A DNA stretch of 64,000 nt from CAZEDM01 sp964511075 (GCA_964511075.1 CAZEDM010000001.1:124001-188000); one strand, 5' to 3'. Shown: positions 41,752 to 51,428, counted from the first letter of the stretch. Notes: generated by a model not told the origin, from the sequence alone. Numbers and translations: made by a program.

Positions 41752-44553
41752 TTACCGAATTATGGCGAATCTACCTACTTTCTCGCCGAATTCTGAGCTC
41801 ACGTGATAGATGTACACTCCGCTGGCCGGGATCTGGTCATTCAAGGTCAAAACGTTCCAGGTCTCCTGGCCAGAGTCCGAGTCGTGCTCGATCTTCTGAA
41901 TCAGGTTTCCGGCTAAGGTGTAGATTCTGATGGTGCATTTTTCCGGCAGGTGAGTGAACATTAAATGTGAAACGTTGGGGTCTCGGTCCAGAATATTTCT
42001 GATAAAGTAGGGGTTAGGCACCACTTTGATCTGATCCATATCGTGTTTTGCCTGGGATGCACTTATTAAAGCATTCTTAGTGCTGAAGGTGAAAACATCA
42101 TCATGCGAATTTGGCTTGTTGGTAAGAAACCTGATTACCGTACCCTCAACTGGATTGGTGAACCCCTCACTATACGGATTTATAGTAATTCGGGAAACTC
42201 TGGTATCTTCAGGAAAACTCCAGGAGGTTGGATCTGGCAAAGGCTCCACATATGGGACCTCTACCGTATAGATACGATCCCCGGGACTGTAACCACCGCT
42301 TTCGTCATCGTCAATTATCTCGAAGATGATCCGCAGGTCATCGGTAGTGTCGGAGAATGTCCCTATGCCTACATCCCATACCTGGAAAGGAGCCTTGTCC
42401 GGGAAAAGACCGTCGGTAGACCAGTCATAATAACCGCTGGAGTCTGAGGAAAATCTTATCTCAAAATCGTGAGTCCCTACGTATCCCCAACCATTAAGCC
42501 GATCCATTTCCCCGTTGTCACTATTCAGATACCAGTCACCAGTATGATTCAATGAATAAAAGACGTTATCATAGGAGCCGTCTTCCAGAACCTCCACCAC
42601 ACTTTTCACTCCCGACGGAGGGCCAGCTACCGTAACCAGAAGCCCGTCCACGATAAGGTAATTCTCATCTCCGGACTGGTTGGCCTGATCAGCCAGTACC
42701 ACTGAATCCAGGTCAACATCTCTGAGGCTCCAGGTTGTAGTGCTGGATGAGGTATCATCAAATATTACCTCATAAGTATGCCCGGTGACCTGAGTAGGGT
42801 CAACCACCCTTACGGTGACCGATCCATCGCTCATTGCACCCGAACTTGTATGAGCAGCTAAGGTATCACAGCTGGCAGTCAGGTATCCGGCGGGATTAGT
42901 TCCAGGGATTACCTCAACCAGTGAGGCTCTTTTGCCGCTCTCCAGGGATTTGGGCCGTTTAGGCTGGTAATCATAAGCCACCACAGCGTAATAATAGGTT
43001 TCGCCATTGAGGACGTTAGTAGTATCCACAAAGAAGTGTCTTATCCCGGAGTCATCTCCCAGGTGGACAGTTACGGTTATAGGGGTTCCGTACTCTGGAT
43101 CGACATCCTCTTCAACGTCGTTGGTGATACCATCAGCCAGGTCGAATTCAGCTAATACCTCAAAGTCTCCCTCTACCCCGGTTCTGCTTCTATAAACTCT
43201 ATATCCTTCAAAGTCGTAGGCAACCAGCTCTGTATCCGTTTCCGAGAACGGCTCATAGCTGCTCTCAGAAGTATCTCCCCACACCAGAGTTACCTGGCGG
43301 TCACCCGGGATTGCGGTAACTACCGGAGCTATAGGAGGAATGGGAGCGACGAAGATTGCATCATAGAGAGACTGGGCATAATCGGAATTGACCTTAAGCA
43401 GGTTCTCATTTTCACCTGCGACTACACCGAAGACTACCCTGGCAGTGCCACCTATTGGCAGACTGAAAGGTCCAGTGCTCTGGCAGAATCTTTTATCTTG
43501 TGGAGAGGTATCCTCATCATAAGGCCCACCCGGCCGCGGACCACCGGAGGTGGTGCGTCCTGCCATAAGGTTATATCTTTCCTCGTCATTAGCCGGGTCG
43601 GTGTCGATGGTAAACAGGGTCAATGAGGTTAGACCTAACTGGGAGCTGTCCGGACCCAGAGGGCTTTCAAAGAACCTGAATCCCATCAAACCAGGAACTC
43701 CCTGTATGTCCTGGTCATATAGAGGGGTGTAATTGTAAACCCAGCACAGGTTTCGGGTTGAATCGAATCCTATCATATCATCCGTAGCATTCCCCAGATC
43801 AGGATCGACTGTAATTCCTATATAGACCGAATCCAGGTCATTATCGCCCTGGTTATAGAGGTCCCAGACCACAAATATGATATTCTTATCCAGCTTGGAA
43901 GCAAAGGAATAGGTGGTCTGTTTGACCAGAATGTTCAACTGGTCTCCGGGATGGGCAAAATCATCGTGATAGTCGATATCCGCATCGTTATAAAAACACC
44001 AGCTGTCCTCAGCTGAGGTAAATACCGGATTGCCTAGGGAATCTTTAACCGGCCAGAGACTATCCTCCTTTGCAGTCCAGCTGTCCACTTCAGTAGAAAG
44101 AATAATGGGCCAGCAGTCTTCTGATGGACATTCGGATCCGTGATTTGCAAAGCCTGCTGAGTCTATGATACCAGGTCCCCACTCGGAGTAACCGTCGTTG
44201 GGGTTGTACCCGTAGGAGACCACTTTTTTCAAGGTAGTATCACCTACTATGGGAATCTGTGCACCAACCCAGATACCTGCTCCATAGATATACATATTCC
44301 CGGTTCCCTGGGGCCATTCTGTTCCAGCTCTGCCAGTATAAGGGTTCTGACCAAAAATAGCATCGTTCTGAATCGGCATCTTGATGTTATTGATGGTTAG
44401 ATACTTGGCATCAGTTGGAATGTTCAATGCCCCGACTGGTTTGGCTAAGGAGTTCTCAGACGGCTGTTTGGTTCTGGCTTCTGCAGTCAAAAAGACAAAA
44501 GCCAGTGCCGCAGCCATAACCAGCATAAACATCAGTATCTTTTTCTTTCTCAT
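41752..44553 (-). CDS. Large secreted protein with C-terminal type IX-like sorting domain
   Basis: The 933-residue protein has a signal peptide (ILMFMLVMAAALAFVFLTAEA). A domain of about 370 residues (NPYTGRAGTEWPQGTGNMYI, EDSWCFYNDADIDYHD, ITVDPDLGNATDDMIGFD) is shared with the broken dockerin protein at 25019. Fibronectin-like modules follow from about 395 (PVVTAIPGDRQVTLVWGD, YEGYRVYRS-type). The C-terminal 80 residues read IKVVPNPYFI...CTIRIYTLAGNLIQKIEHD...ASGVYIYHVSS, the sorting/anchoring fold used by type IX secretion and related FCB pathways. GGGAGGAT precedes the ATG. The gene sits between PorV-like and TonB-dependent receptor genes in one orientation. Confidence 0.88.
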   Translation of the reverse strand: MRKKKILMFMLVMAAALAFVFLTAEARTKQPSENSLAKPVGALNIPTDAKYLTINNIKMPIQNDAIFGQNPYTGRAGTEWPQGTGNMYIYGAGIWVGAQIPIVGDTTLKKVVSYGYNPNDGYSEWGPGIIDSAGFANHGSECPSEDCWPIILSTEVDSWTAKEDSLWPVKDSLGNPVFTSAEDSWCFYNDADIDYHDDFAHPGDQLNILVKQTTYSFASKLDKNIIFVVWDLYNQGDNDLDSVYIGITVDPDLGNATDDMIGFDSTRNLCWVYNYTPLYDQDIQGVPGLMGFRFFESPLGPDSSQLGLTSLTLFTIDTDPANDEERYNLMAGRTTSGGPRPGGPYDEDTSPQDKRFCQSTGPFSLPIGGTARVVFGVVAGENENLLKVNSDYAQSLYDAIFVAPIPPIAPVVTAIPGDRQVTLVWGDTSESSYEPFSETDTELVAYDFEGYRVYRSRTGVEGDFEVLAEFDLADGITNDVEEDVDPEYGTPITVTVHLGDDSGIRHFFVDTTNVLNGETYYYAVVAYDYQPKRPKSLESGKRASLVEVIPGTNPAGYLTASCDTLAAHTSSGAMSDGSVTVRVVDPTQVTGHTYEVIFDDTSSSTTTWSLRDVDLDSVVLADQANQSGDENYLIVDGLLVTVAGPPSGVKSVVEVLEDGSYDNVFYSLNHTGDWYLNSDNGEMDRLNGWGYVGTHDFEIRFSSDSSGYYDWSTDGLFPDKAPFQVWDVGIGTFSDTTDDLRIIFEIIDDDESGGYSPGDRIYTVEVPYVEPLPDPTSWSFPEDTRVSRITINPYSEGFTNPVEGTVIRFLTNKPNSHDDVFTFSTKNALISASQAKHDMDQIKVVPNPYFIRNILDRDPNVSHLMFTHLPEKCTIRIYTLAGNLIQKIEHDSDSGQETWNVLTLNDQIPASGVYIYHVSSEFGEKVGRFAIIR

Positions 44554-44581
44554 GGTTTTTTATCCTCCCTGCATTTTGGGG

Positions 44582-47293
44582 TTAGAAGCCTAAGATCAAT
44601 CCCAAGCGCACCATCCTGGGAACATCGTAGTTGTCCGGGTCGTTGACTGCGGATTTATATCTGGATACAAACACATCGCCGGCTGTTCCTAAGGATTCGA
44701 CAAACCCGTCATCATTCGCCTTGCCGGAAGACTCGTACACCGTGATCACGTTTTCCTTGTCGGTCAGGTTTATCACCTCCAAGTAGAGGGTGGAGTTGAA
44801 CACGCCTAACTTAAAGGTCTTATCCAGCTTCAGGTCCAGACTGTAGACCCAGGGCTGTCGGGCTGAATTGATCTCCCCTATGGCTTTGCCCAGGCCCTGC
44901 AGGTTAAAGGCTATAGGGGTGCGAGGAGTATAAGGGAATCCGCTTCCCACAGTTAATAGAATGTTTATACCTGCGTTGGTGAAAGGCTGGATACCTTCCT
45001 TTTCACCTGCCCGGATATCGATATTGGCTGAGAGAGTGTGTCTCTGGTCGAAATCCAGATAATATTCTGTCTTGGGGAATACAATCTCCAGACCGGTGGC
45101 GCTGGTGATATAGTCATAATAGCCTTCCCTCTGATAGGAACCGGTTCCCTTGGCTTCGGACAGAGTGTAGGAGATCTTGCCGGACACGTAGTTTTCCCTT
45201 CTCTTCTCCAGGGCTAATTCCACTCCTCTTACCCTGGCGAAGTCTGAATTGGTATATATTACATACCTCTGAAGACCGGTACGCAGACGGGTATCGACTA
45301 AGTCGGTGATGTTTTTGGTGTAAGCGGTGATATCGAATCTCAGGGTGGGGGAGAGGGCTTTGGTGATCCCGACTTCATAGGCTATGGTCTTTTCCGCTCT
45401 CAAACCCGGGTCGCCTATGATAGCATTGCCAGTGTTAATATAGTCTATCGCATCTGAGACGCCTTCGTACAGGAATCTTAACTGCGGCGGCTGGAAAAAG
45501 TGCCCGTAGTTGAAATGGAACGAGGTGTTCTCGGTAACCGGGAAGGCGATACCCAGACGAGGGCTGAATTTGTAATCTATGGGGGTGCTTTCGTATCCCC
45601 TGTTTACATCCAGCTGGTCTATGAATTCATCTGCGCCGGCTTTCAGCATATCAAAGCGCAAGCCCGCATTCACCACCATGCCCTTGAACTCCATCTTGTC
45701 CTGGACGTAGAATGCGCCGGTAACCGGCTTATAAGGCGTTCCATGAGAGATAGTGTCTTGAGAGACTATAAAATAATCCTTATCATAGTTATCTAAGAAA
45801 GGATTAGCCCTCCAGGGCAGGTCGATTCTGAACCAGCGAGCGGTATAGAACCTACCCTCGAATCCGCTCTTGACCTGATGGTAGGGGTTAACCTGGCTGA
45901 CTATGTCGAAGTTGACTCCCCAGTAGGTCGATTTCCTTTTGGAATAGACTCTCTGGCTTACCCCCGGCATATAGTAGATATTGCTTCCATCCTGCCTCTT
46001 GTTGTTGCCGTAAGACCAGTCGGATGTTCCATAATCGTATAACCCGTCCGGACCGTAAAGGGAATCGTTCCAGTCCACAGTGTTGACGTAGCTGTTGAAG
46101 TCGGACCACAGACTATCATCACCCTCCTCTAACTTGGTGTAGAAGTAGTTGGTAGAGAGATTGTAGAAAGTGTTTTTGCTTATGTTGTGAGTAAGGGTCA
46201 AATAGTACATCTGGTTTTTTCTTTCTCTTCGTACGAAGTGATTGGGATTGTAACGCCAGAGGATATCGAACACCTCCCTTTTGTCCTCGTAGTAACTCCC
46301 TCCGAGCTTCAACTTCATACTGGGCGTTAGATCGTAGATCAGCTTGGCAAAACCGGAATAAGCTTTTAGAGAATTATCCGGTTTTCTCCCGTCCCATCCC
46401 GAGCTGGGAGTGGCGTCAGCCTGGTGCTGGTATTCGAAAGAAGAAAAATATTTCAGGTTTTTGCTGAAAAGCGGACCACCCAGGGAGAAATCCAGGTTGT
46501 TATAACCGTAGCGGTCTTTATCGCCCATGAATTCGTCAGTGCGAAACTCCACCTGGCTGGAGGTCTTTATGCCTGATTCCTTGGTTATGGTGTTCACGAT
46601 GCCGGACATTGCCTGCCCATACTCTGCATTGAAGCCGCCGGTCAATACCACCACCTCTGCGATGGCGTTGTTGTTAAGATTTGCGCCTACCCCGCCGTTG
46701 ACAAAATCCTGGGTGTTAAAACCGTCGATGAAGTAGTTGACCTCACCCGGCCTGCCGCCACGTATCTGAAGCTGATTGGTCCCTCGGTTGTCATTTGCCA
46801 CCACGCCCGCCTGCAGCTGGGTTAGCTGCTGGAAACCCCGGACAGGCAGCTGCTTGATCTCGTCAGCGGTGACGATCTTGGTAGAGCCGGTGACGTCTTT
46901 TTCGATCAGGGGTCTTTCCGCTTTAACCGTGATGACCTGCCCCAATTCGACTGCAGTTGGAGATAAGACGAAATCAACCTCCGCGGTAAGACCCGGCACG
47001 ATGAGAACTCCCTCTTTTCTCAAAGAGGTGTACCCTATCACCACTGCCTCGATATCGTGGCTTCCGGCTGGAGCGTTTATTATGGTATAACGACCATCCG
47101 GTCCTGTGGCGGCTCCGACATTTGTGCCAGCCACCCGGACTGCAACTCCAGGAAGAGCCTCACCTGTGTTTTTATCCGTGACCATCCCAGTTAACTTACC
47201 GTAGTTAGTCGCTTGTGCGAAAGAGGCTGAAGCCAGGAGAATAATGAGTACAGCGGTCAGTCCCATTACCTTGAAAATTAGTTTGTTTGACAA
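44582..47293 (-). CDS. TonB-dependent receptor with carboxypeptidase-like N-domain
   Basis: A TTG start at 47293 is supported by AAGGAGGG seven bases upstream and by the signal peptide that follows. Residues about 30-115 form a carboxypeptidase-regulatory-like domain (KLTGMVTDKNTGEALPGVAV, GPDGRYTIINAPAGSHDIE). The plug is at about 125-235 (ADEIKQLPVRGFQQLTQLQA, IRGGRPGEVNYFIDGF, NAIAEVVVLTGGFNAEYGQA). The remainder is a barrel with many aromatic strands, ending MVRLGLILGF. It imports a large ligand or helps display proteins at the surface. A SusD partner is absent. The downstream sorting-domain and PorV-like genes are in the same direction. Confidence 0.92.
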   Translation of the reverse strand: MSNKLIFKVMGLTAVLIILLASASFAQATNYGKLTGMVTDKNTGEALPGVAVRVAGTNVGAATGPDGRYTIINAPAGSHDIEAVVIGYTSLRKEGVLIVPGLTAEVDFVLSPTAVELGQVITVKAERPLIEKDVTGSTKIVTADEIKQLPVRGFQQLTQLQAGVVANDNRGTNQLQIRGGRPGEVNYFIDGFNTQDFVNGGVGANLNNNAIAEVVVLTGGFNAEYGQAMSGIVNTITKESGIKTSSQVEFRTDEFMGDKDRYGYNNLDFSLGGPLFSKNLKYFSSFEYQHQADATPSSGWDGRKPDNSLKAYSGFAKLIYDLTPSMKLKLGGSYYEDKREVFDILWRYNPNHFVRRERKNQMYYLTLTHNISKNTFYNLSTNYFYTKLEEGDDSLWSDFNSYVNTVDWNDSLYGPDGLYDYGTSDWSYGNNKRQDGSNIYYMPGVSQRVYSKRKSTYWGVNFDIVSQVNPYHQVKSGFEGRFYTARWFRIDLPWRANPFLDNYDKDYFIVSQDTISHGTPYKPVTGAFYVQDKMEFKGMVVNAGLRFDMLKAGADEFIDQLDVNRGYESTPIDYKFSPRLGIAFPVTENTSFHFNYGHFFQPPQLRFLYEGVSDAIDYINTGNAIIGDPGLRAEKTIAYEVGITKALSPTLRFDITAYTKNITDLVDTRLRTGLQRYVIYTNSDFARVRGVELALEKRRENYVSGKISYTLSEAKGTGSYQREGYYDYITSATGLEIVFPKTEYYLDFDQRHTLSANIDIRAGEKEGIQPFTNAGINILLTVGSGFPYTPRTPIAFNLQGLGKAIGEINSARQPWVYSLDLKLDKTFKLGVFNSTLYLEVINLTDKENVITVYESSGKANDDGFVESLGTAGDVFVSRYKSAVNDPDNYDVPRMVRLGLILGF

Positions 47294-47529
47294 GTTAATC
47301 CCTCCTTCATAGCCTTAAAGATTATTCTTCTGGTTACAAAAACTGAAACAAATTAGTTTTTATCCCTCACCTCCTTTTAGATAAATTAGGGTTTGAATTT
47401 CTCTTTGTGGCTATTTATAGTTTTTTTCACTTTTCAAACCATCCCCAAATCCGAAAAGTTTCCCAGGCGCTGTGAAGATATGAGCAGATGTAGCTATCCG
47501 CCTTAGGGGTTTAATCTGTAATTATTGTC

Positions 47530-47597
47530 ATGGGTAAGAACACCTGCGCCCAAAGTGTTTCTTAATCCAAGAACTTCCTGGCGTGAAATCTACCCAT
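47530..47597. other. Junction-like inverted repeat in the gap before the TonB receptor
   Basis: In the 534-nt gap 47294-47827, ATGGGTA (47530-47536) pairs with TACCCAT (47591-47597). AACAC/GTGTT (47539-47543 with 47555-47559) and a weak CCA/TGG helix (47667-type spacing aside, 47567-47581) lie inside, giving a three-way-junction outline. It lies about 240-300 nt upstream of the receptor start on the minus strand. No known riboswitch class was recognised. The rest of the gap shows no gene I can support. Confidence 0.35.
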
Positions 47598-47827
47598 AAG
47601 AAAAATCCTCTGCTTGAGCTTGTCAAGAGAAAAATTGCTCACACCCTAAAAAAGTTGTTGGGCTACATAAGATTAATCGGAAATTCGAAGAAGAACTTTA
47701 GGGAATATTGGCAGTTGTCGAGGCGAAACAGGTGGTCATTCTTTGATCTGTATCGTCACAGGCGAGGTGCTCCATAATTTCCTCTTATGTGCGGGAGAAA
47801 GATGTAGGTATGCATAGCCCGGCGTTT

Positions 47828-48667
47828 CTACTGTTTCAAAGCCCCGGCTGTTATTCCGGAGATAATCTGTCTCTGAAAGAACAAAAACAGGATTATCACC
47901 GGCAGGGCGCAGATGGTGGAGGCTGCCATCAGGTGGGGCCAGTCGATGGTCTGGTAGCCCTGGTACAGGGCTAAGGCTACCGGCAGGGTTCTCATCTTCT
48001 CGGATGAGGTCAGGATGAAGGGAAAGAGGAAGGAGTTCCAGTTGAGCAGAAAGACCTGAACAGCCAGGACGGACAAGGCTGGTTTGCACAAGGGCATTAC
48101 GATCCTGAAAAGTATCTTAAAATCGCCAGCGCCGTCGATTCTTGCCGCATCCTCCAGTTCCTTGGGTAAGTTCTGGATATACTGTCTCATAAGGAATATC
48201 CCCAGGGGATTTACCAGCCAGGGGATAATCAGCGCCAGGTAGGTGTCATACCAGCCTAACTTTTTTATGAGGATAAATAAAGGGACGATTACTATGTGAG
48301 CTGGAATCATCAAGACTAAAATCACGGATAAGAACAGGAAATTTTTAAATACGAACCGCCTGCGGGCAAAGACATACCCCACCATCGTGCAGAAAATAAG
48401 ATTACCCAGGGTCACAAATACTGCCACAATCAGGCTGTTGAGGAAAAATCTCAGAAAAGGACCAGAGCCCCAGACCTCCTGATAGTTTTTCAGGGTAAGT
48501 TCTTTAGGGAGCAGATCCGAAAAATTCATGACATAGCCGGCTCCTTTGGTTAAAGAGGTTTTCACCATCCAGTACATAGGGAAAAGCATACCGATTAAGA
48601 GGAAAAGCAATATCACGAATAGAACCCAGCTAAAGATTTTGCGTTTTTTTCTCATCTTGCTCACCAT
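47828..48667 (-). CDS. Carbohydrate ABC transporter permease (MalG/UgpE type)
   Basis: The 279-residue protein has six membrane segments and the cytoplasmic EAA loop EDAARIDGAGDFKILFRIVM (the ATPase contact), followed by P-L-C-K-P-A-L. The start FSWVLFVILLFLLIGMLFPMYWMV and the later TSSEKMRTLPVALALYQG are typical of the second permease of sugar importers. It partners the permease at 48806 and the binding protein at 49796. No ATPase gene is in the cluster, so a shared MsmK/UgpC-type ATPase elsewhere is likely. Confidence 0.92.
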   Translation of the reverse strand: MVSKMRKKRKIFSWVLFVILLFLLIGMLFPMYWMVKTSLTKGAGYVMNFSDLLPKELTLKNYQEVWGSGPFLRFFLNSLIVAVFVTLGNLIFCTMVGYVFARRRFVFKNFLFLSVILVLMIPAHIVIVPLFILIKKLGWYDTYLALIIPWLVNPLGIFLMRQYIQNLPKELEDAARIDGAGDFKILFRIVMPLCKPALSVLAVQVFLLNWNSFLFPFILTSSEKMRTLPVALALYQGYQTIDWPHLMAASTICALPVIILFLFFQRQIISGITAGALKQ

Positions 48668-48697
48668 TGTGGTTACCCAATTTATTGGGCTATGTTT

Positions 48698-48771
48698 CCT
48701 CTCCCCTTGTGGAAGAGAGTTAGGGAGAGGGGATACCCTCCCCTTTTATCCCCTCCCATCAAGGAGGGGAT
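48698..48771. repeat. G/C-rich inverted repeats inside the ABC gene group
   Basis: CCTCTCCC pairs with GGGAGAGG (48698-48731), and ATCCCCTCC-CATCAA-GGAGGGGAT is at 48748-48771. It belongs to the same composite family as 52993 and 54081. Confidence 0.8.
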
Positions 48772-48805
48772 TCTTGACTCGATAAATCGAGCAACTACAG
48801 TTAAT

Positions 48806-49678
48806 CTAATCCTCAATCCCTCTGCCCAGTCCAAAACTTTTCATCTGTAATATCGAGAAAACCATAATTATGAAAAACAGACAATAGGCTACGGCTGAGG
48901 CATAGCCGAAATTGAACTTATATAAACCCTCCTCATATACCAGATAGACCATAGTCAAAGTCGAGTTCAGAGGTCCCCCTTTGGTCATAACGAATACCTC
49001 GATGAATATCTGAAACGATTTGATGGTGTTTATCACAATCACGAAAAGGAACATCGGTCTTAAATGAGGCAGGGTGACAAATCTGAATTTCTGGATAAAA
49101 TTTGCCCCAAAGGTATCGGATATCTCATACAGCTCCGTGGGAATTGCCTGTAAGGCAGCTAAGAACAGCAACATATAGTAGCCGGTGGCAATCCAGACAT
49201 CCATAAACATAATGGAAAGGAGCGCGGTTTTCTCTGAGAAAAGAAACCCCTTATCCGGTGCCGGGAGGTTCAGAAGATTCAACAGGAAATTGAAATATCC
49301 GTCTTTGGCATAGAGATGAATGAAGACCAAAGAGATGACCACCAGTGAGGTGATGGAGGGAACGAAAAAGCCTGCACGGAGAAACCCCCTCAGGGGTATT
49401 TTCTGGTTGACCAGAAGAGCCAGGACCAAGGCGAAAAATGTGGTGAAGGGGATAGTCCCGAAAACAAAGAAGGAGGTATTTTTTAAAGCAATCCAGAAAT
49501 CAGGGTCCTTCAAAAGCCTGAGGTAATTGGAAAGCCCTACCCATTCTGCCCTGCCGGATAAAACGGTGTATTTAGTGAAACTGAGGATAAAAGAATAGAC
49601 CAAAGGGAAAAGCCAGAATAGAAGCAAAATCAATATCCAGGGGAGAAGGAAAAGGATGGTGTTTTTTGGTTTAGGCAT
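48806..49678 (-). CDS. Carbohydrate ABC transporter permease (MalF/UgpA type)
   Basis: The 290-residue protein has six membrane segments, starting ILFLLPWILILLLFWLFPLV. WVGLSNYLRLLKDPDFW is typical of first-permease subunits, and the EAA loop is YEISDTFGANFIQKFRFVTLPHLRP. It forms the channel with the MalG-type subunit. It is separated from its neighbours by repeat-filled gaps of 138 and 117 nt instead of the usual tight operon spacing. Confidence 0.92.
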   Translation of the reverse strand: MPKPKNTILFLLPWILILLLFWLFPLVYSFILSFTKYTVLSGRAEWVGLSNYLRLLKDPDFWIALKNTSFFVFGTIPFTTFFALVLALLVNQKIPLRGFLRAGFFVPSITSLVVISLVFIHLYAKDGYFNFLLNLLNLPAPDKGFLFSEKTALLSIMFMDVWIATGYYMLLFLAALQAIPTELYEISDTFGANFIQKFRFVTLPHLRPMFLFVIVINTIKSFQIFIEVFVMTKGGPLNSTLTMVYLVYEEGLYKFNFGYASAVAYCLFFIIMVFSILQMKSFGLGRGIED

Positions 49679-49702
49679 TAAGAGATATTTATTTTGTTGT
49701 AG

Positions 49703-49740
49703 TGCGAGGCCGTCAAGGTCTTGAGACTTTTAGCCTCGCA
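49703..49740. repeat. Inverted repeat between ABC permease and binding-protein genes
   Basis: TGCGAGGC and GCCTCGCA enclose a second hairpin, AAGGTCT-TG-AGACTTT, all preceded by GTAG. It is one of the GTAG-headed palindromes. Confidence 0.75.
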
Positions 49741-49795
49741 TAGGTGACCCTAATCCCACTTGCTTCGGGACAAGCAGGGTCGCACTACTGATACC

Positions 49796-51016
49796 TCATT
49801 TCAGTATCTTGTCAATCTCCAACTTCGCCTCATCCAATGCCTGCGAGGGTGTTTTCTTATCATACATCGCTTCCTCGACTGCCTTCTCGATTATCTCCTC
49901 TATATCTACCCACCTGGGATGTGCAGGTGAGGTCCGGGCAGACTTCAGCTGTTCCTGGAAGATCAAAAGATTTTTATTATCCTGGTAATAAGGGTCAAGC
50001 TCCATTCCCCTGGCAGAGGGCATAGCAGAGCCGATTGATTTACAGAATTTCAAGGAGTTCTCCGGTTTGGTCAGGTGTTTTACGAACTTCAGGGCTTCCT
50101 CCGGATGTTTGGTCTTCTTATTTATGACTAAAAACTCGCCTCCGGCAAAGGATGAATGGGTTCCTTTTTCCGGTTTGGGGATGAGGCAGACTCCAAATTC
50201 CAAATCCGGGAGATTTTTCTCTATATCGTGCAAAAGCCAGCCGCCTGAGATGACAAATCCGATTTTTCCCTGTTTGAAACTCTCATCCAGCATCCTCTGC
50301 GTATCGATGGTTCCCTGCTGGGTTAATTTTTTGTAGAACTCTAAAGCCTCTACACCTTCAGGCAAGTTTATCTCTGAGCTTTTCTGGTCATCGGATAAGA
50401 TTTTCCCTCCATTCCCCCAGAAAAAGGGTAGAAACTTTTTGTATAATCTGTGCCTTTCAGCAGAGTTTGCTCCGAATCCATAGGCATTGGGTTTTAATTG
50501 ATTTATCTTTTGACTGTAGCTCAATAGCTCATCCCAGGTCAATGGAGGTTTTTCAGGGTCCAAGCCTGTTTTCTTCATTAAATCTTTGTTGTAGAATAGA
50601 ACCCGTGTATCCAGAATCCAGGGGAAACCGTAGAATTTCTCTTTATAGATAACCGGCTCCCACATCAGGAAACTATCCCGAATCAATTTAGCCTCGGAGG
50701 TTACGTCCAGAAGCACATCCTGAGAGGAGAACTCCGGCACCCAGTCCGAGCCTAATTCTATTATATCCGGGGCGGTGTTAGAGGCAAAGGCTACTACTAT
50801 CTTCTCATGCCCTTCAGACCAGGTCAAATCAGTCAAATTAACCCTTATGCCGGGATTCTCTTCTTCGAAATCTTCAATTATCTCCAAAAGCGCAGGTTTT
50901 ATCCCCGGGTCGGTCCAGAACTGGTAAAATTCCAGAACGATTTCACCTTTTTCCTCCCTGCCGCAGGAGAACGAAAGGAACGTAAAGAGCATAAGGATGA
51001 AAATTGTTTTCCTCAA
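49796..51016 (-). CDS. Extracellular sugar-binding lipoprotein of ABC importer
   Basis: A TTG start at 51016 is chosen because GGAGGAGG precedes it and it yields a short lipoprotein signal with lipobox LSFSC (Cys18). The longer frame from ATG 51088 adds 24 residues with no such features. The mature protein is a family 1 solute-binding protein: IVLEFYQFWTDPGIKPALLE, IIELGSDWVPEFSSQDVLLD, YGFPWILDTRVLFYNKDLMK, IGFVISGGWLLHDIE and FAGGEFLVINKKTKHPEEAL. It captures sugar or a sugar phosphate and delivers it to the two permeases downstream. Confidence 0.9.
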   Translation of the reverse strand: MRKTIFILMLFTFLSFSCGREEKGEIVLEFYQFWTDPGIKPALLEIIEDFEEENPGIRVNLTDLTWSEGHEKIVVAFASNTAPDIIELGSDWVPEFSSQDVLLDVTSEAKLIRDSFLMWEPVIYKEKFYGFPWILDTRVLFYNKDLMKKTGLDPEKPPLTWDELLSYSQKINQLKPNAYGFGANSAERHRLYKKFLPFFWGNGGKILSDDQKSSEINLPEGVEALEFYKKLTQQGTIDTQRMLDESFKQGKIGFVISGGWLLHDIEKNLPDLEFGVCLIPKPEKGTHSSFAGGEFLVINKKTKHPEEALKFVKHLTKPENSLKFCKSIGSAMPSARGMELDPYYQDNKNLLIFQEQLKSARTSPAHPRWVDIEEIIEKAVEEAMYDKKTPSQALDEAKLEIDKILK

Positions 51017-51113
51017 ACCTCCTCCTTTTTCTGGTAATAAAGTTCCGGAAAGATTTTTGTCAAGGGTTAATCTTTTTAGGAGGCGCATCCAATGAATACA
51101 ATTTTTGAAAAAT

Positions 51114-51338
51114 AGGATAGGACGATGTCCTGTCTCTCGAAGCTGTCATTGTGAGCCTGTAGGGCGAAGCAATCCTTTCACTTTTGGAGATTGCTTCGTC
51201 ATCCCGCCAAAACGGGATTCCTCGCAATGACAATTAAATTTAGGACAGAACGATGTTCTGTCCCTGTAGAGTCGGGCAAGGTGCCCGACCTACGAGAAAT
51301 CAAAGGCTTACATTCGTAGGCGGGGCTCCCAGCCCCGC
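51114..51338. repeat. Array of five different intergenic palindromes
   Basis: Between divergent genes: AGGAC-GAT-GTCCT variant (51117); a REP-like unit 51144-51232 with TGTCATTGTGAG/CTCGCAATGACA around CGAAGCAATC/GATTGCTTCG; family A GGACAGAAC-GAT-GTTCTGTCC (51243-51263); GTCGGGCA-AGG-TGCCCGAC (51271-51289); and GCGGGGCT-CCC-AGCCCCGC (51320-51338). Most are followed or preceded by GTAG/CTAC. Confidence 0.85.
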
Positions 51339-51372
51339 GAAATGAGTTTTTTACAGGCCTTTCTATTTTCTC

Positions 51373-51400
51373 TTGACAAGATAGTTTTGTTTTCTACTTT
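51373..51400 (+). promoter_or_regulatory. Predicted promoter of the membrane cluster
   Basis: TTGACA (51373-51378) is followed after 16 nt by TACTTT (51395-51400). Transcription would begin near 51407, downstream of ATG 51342, which supports a later translation start for the first gene. Confidence 0.5.
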
Positions 51401-51428
51401 ATCTATAAATCTTTTCAGGGAGGAACTT

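Noticed and set aside
47583..47777. 63-codon plus-strand frame before the ABC permease
   Set aside because: No ribosome site and no recognisable domain; a basic composition by chance is more likely than a gene.
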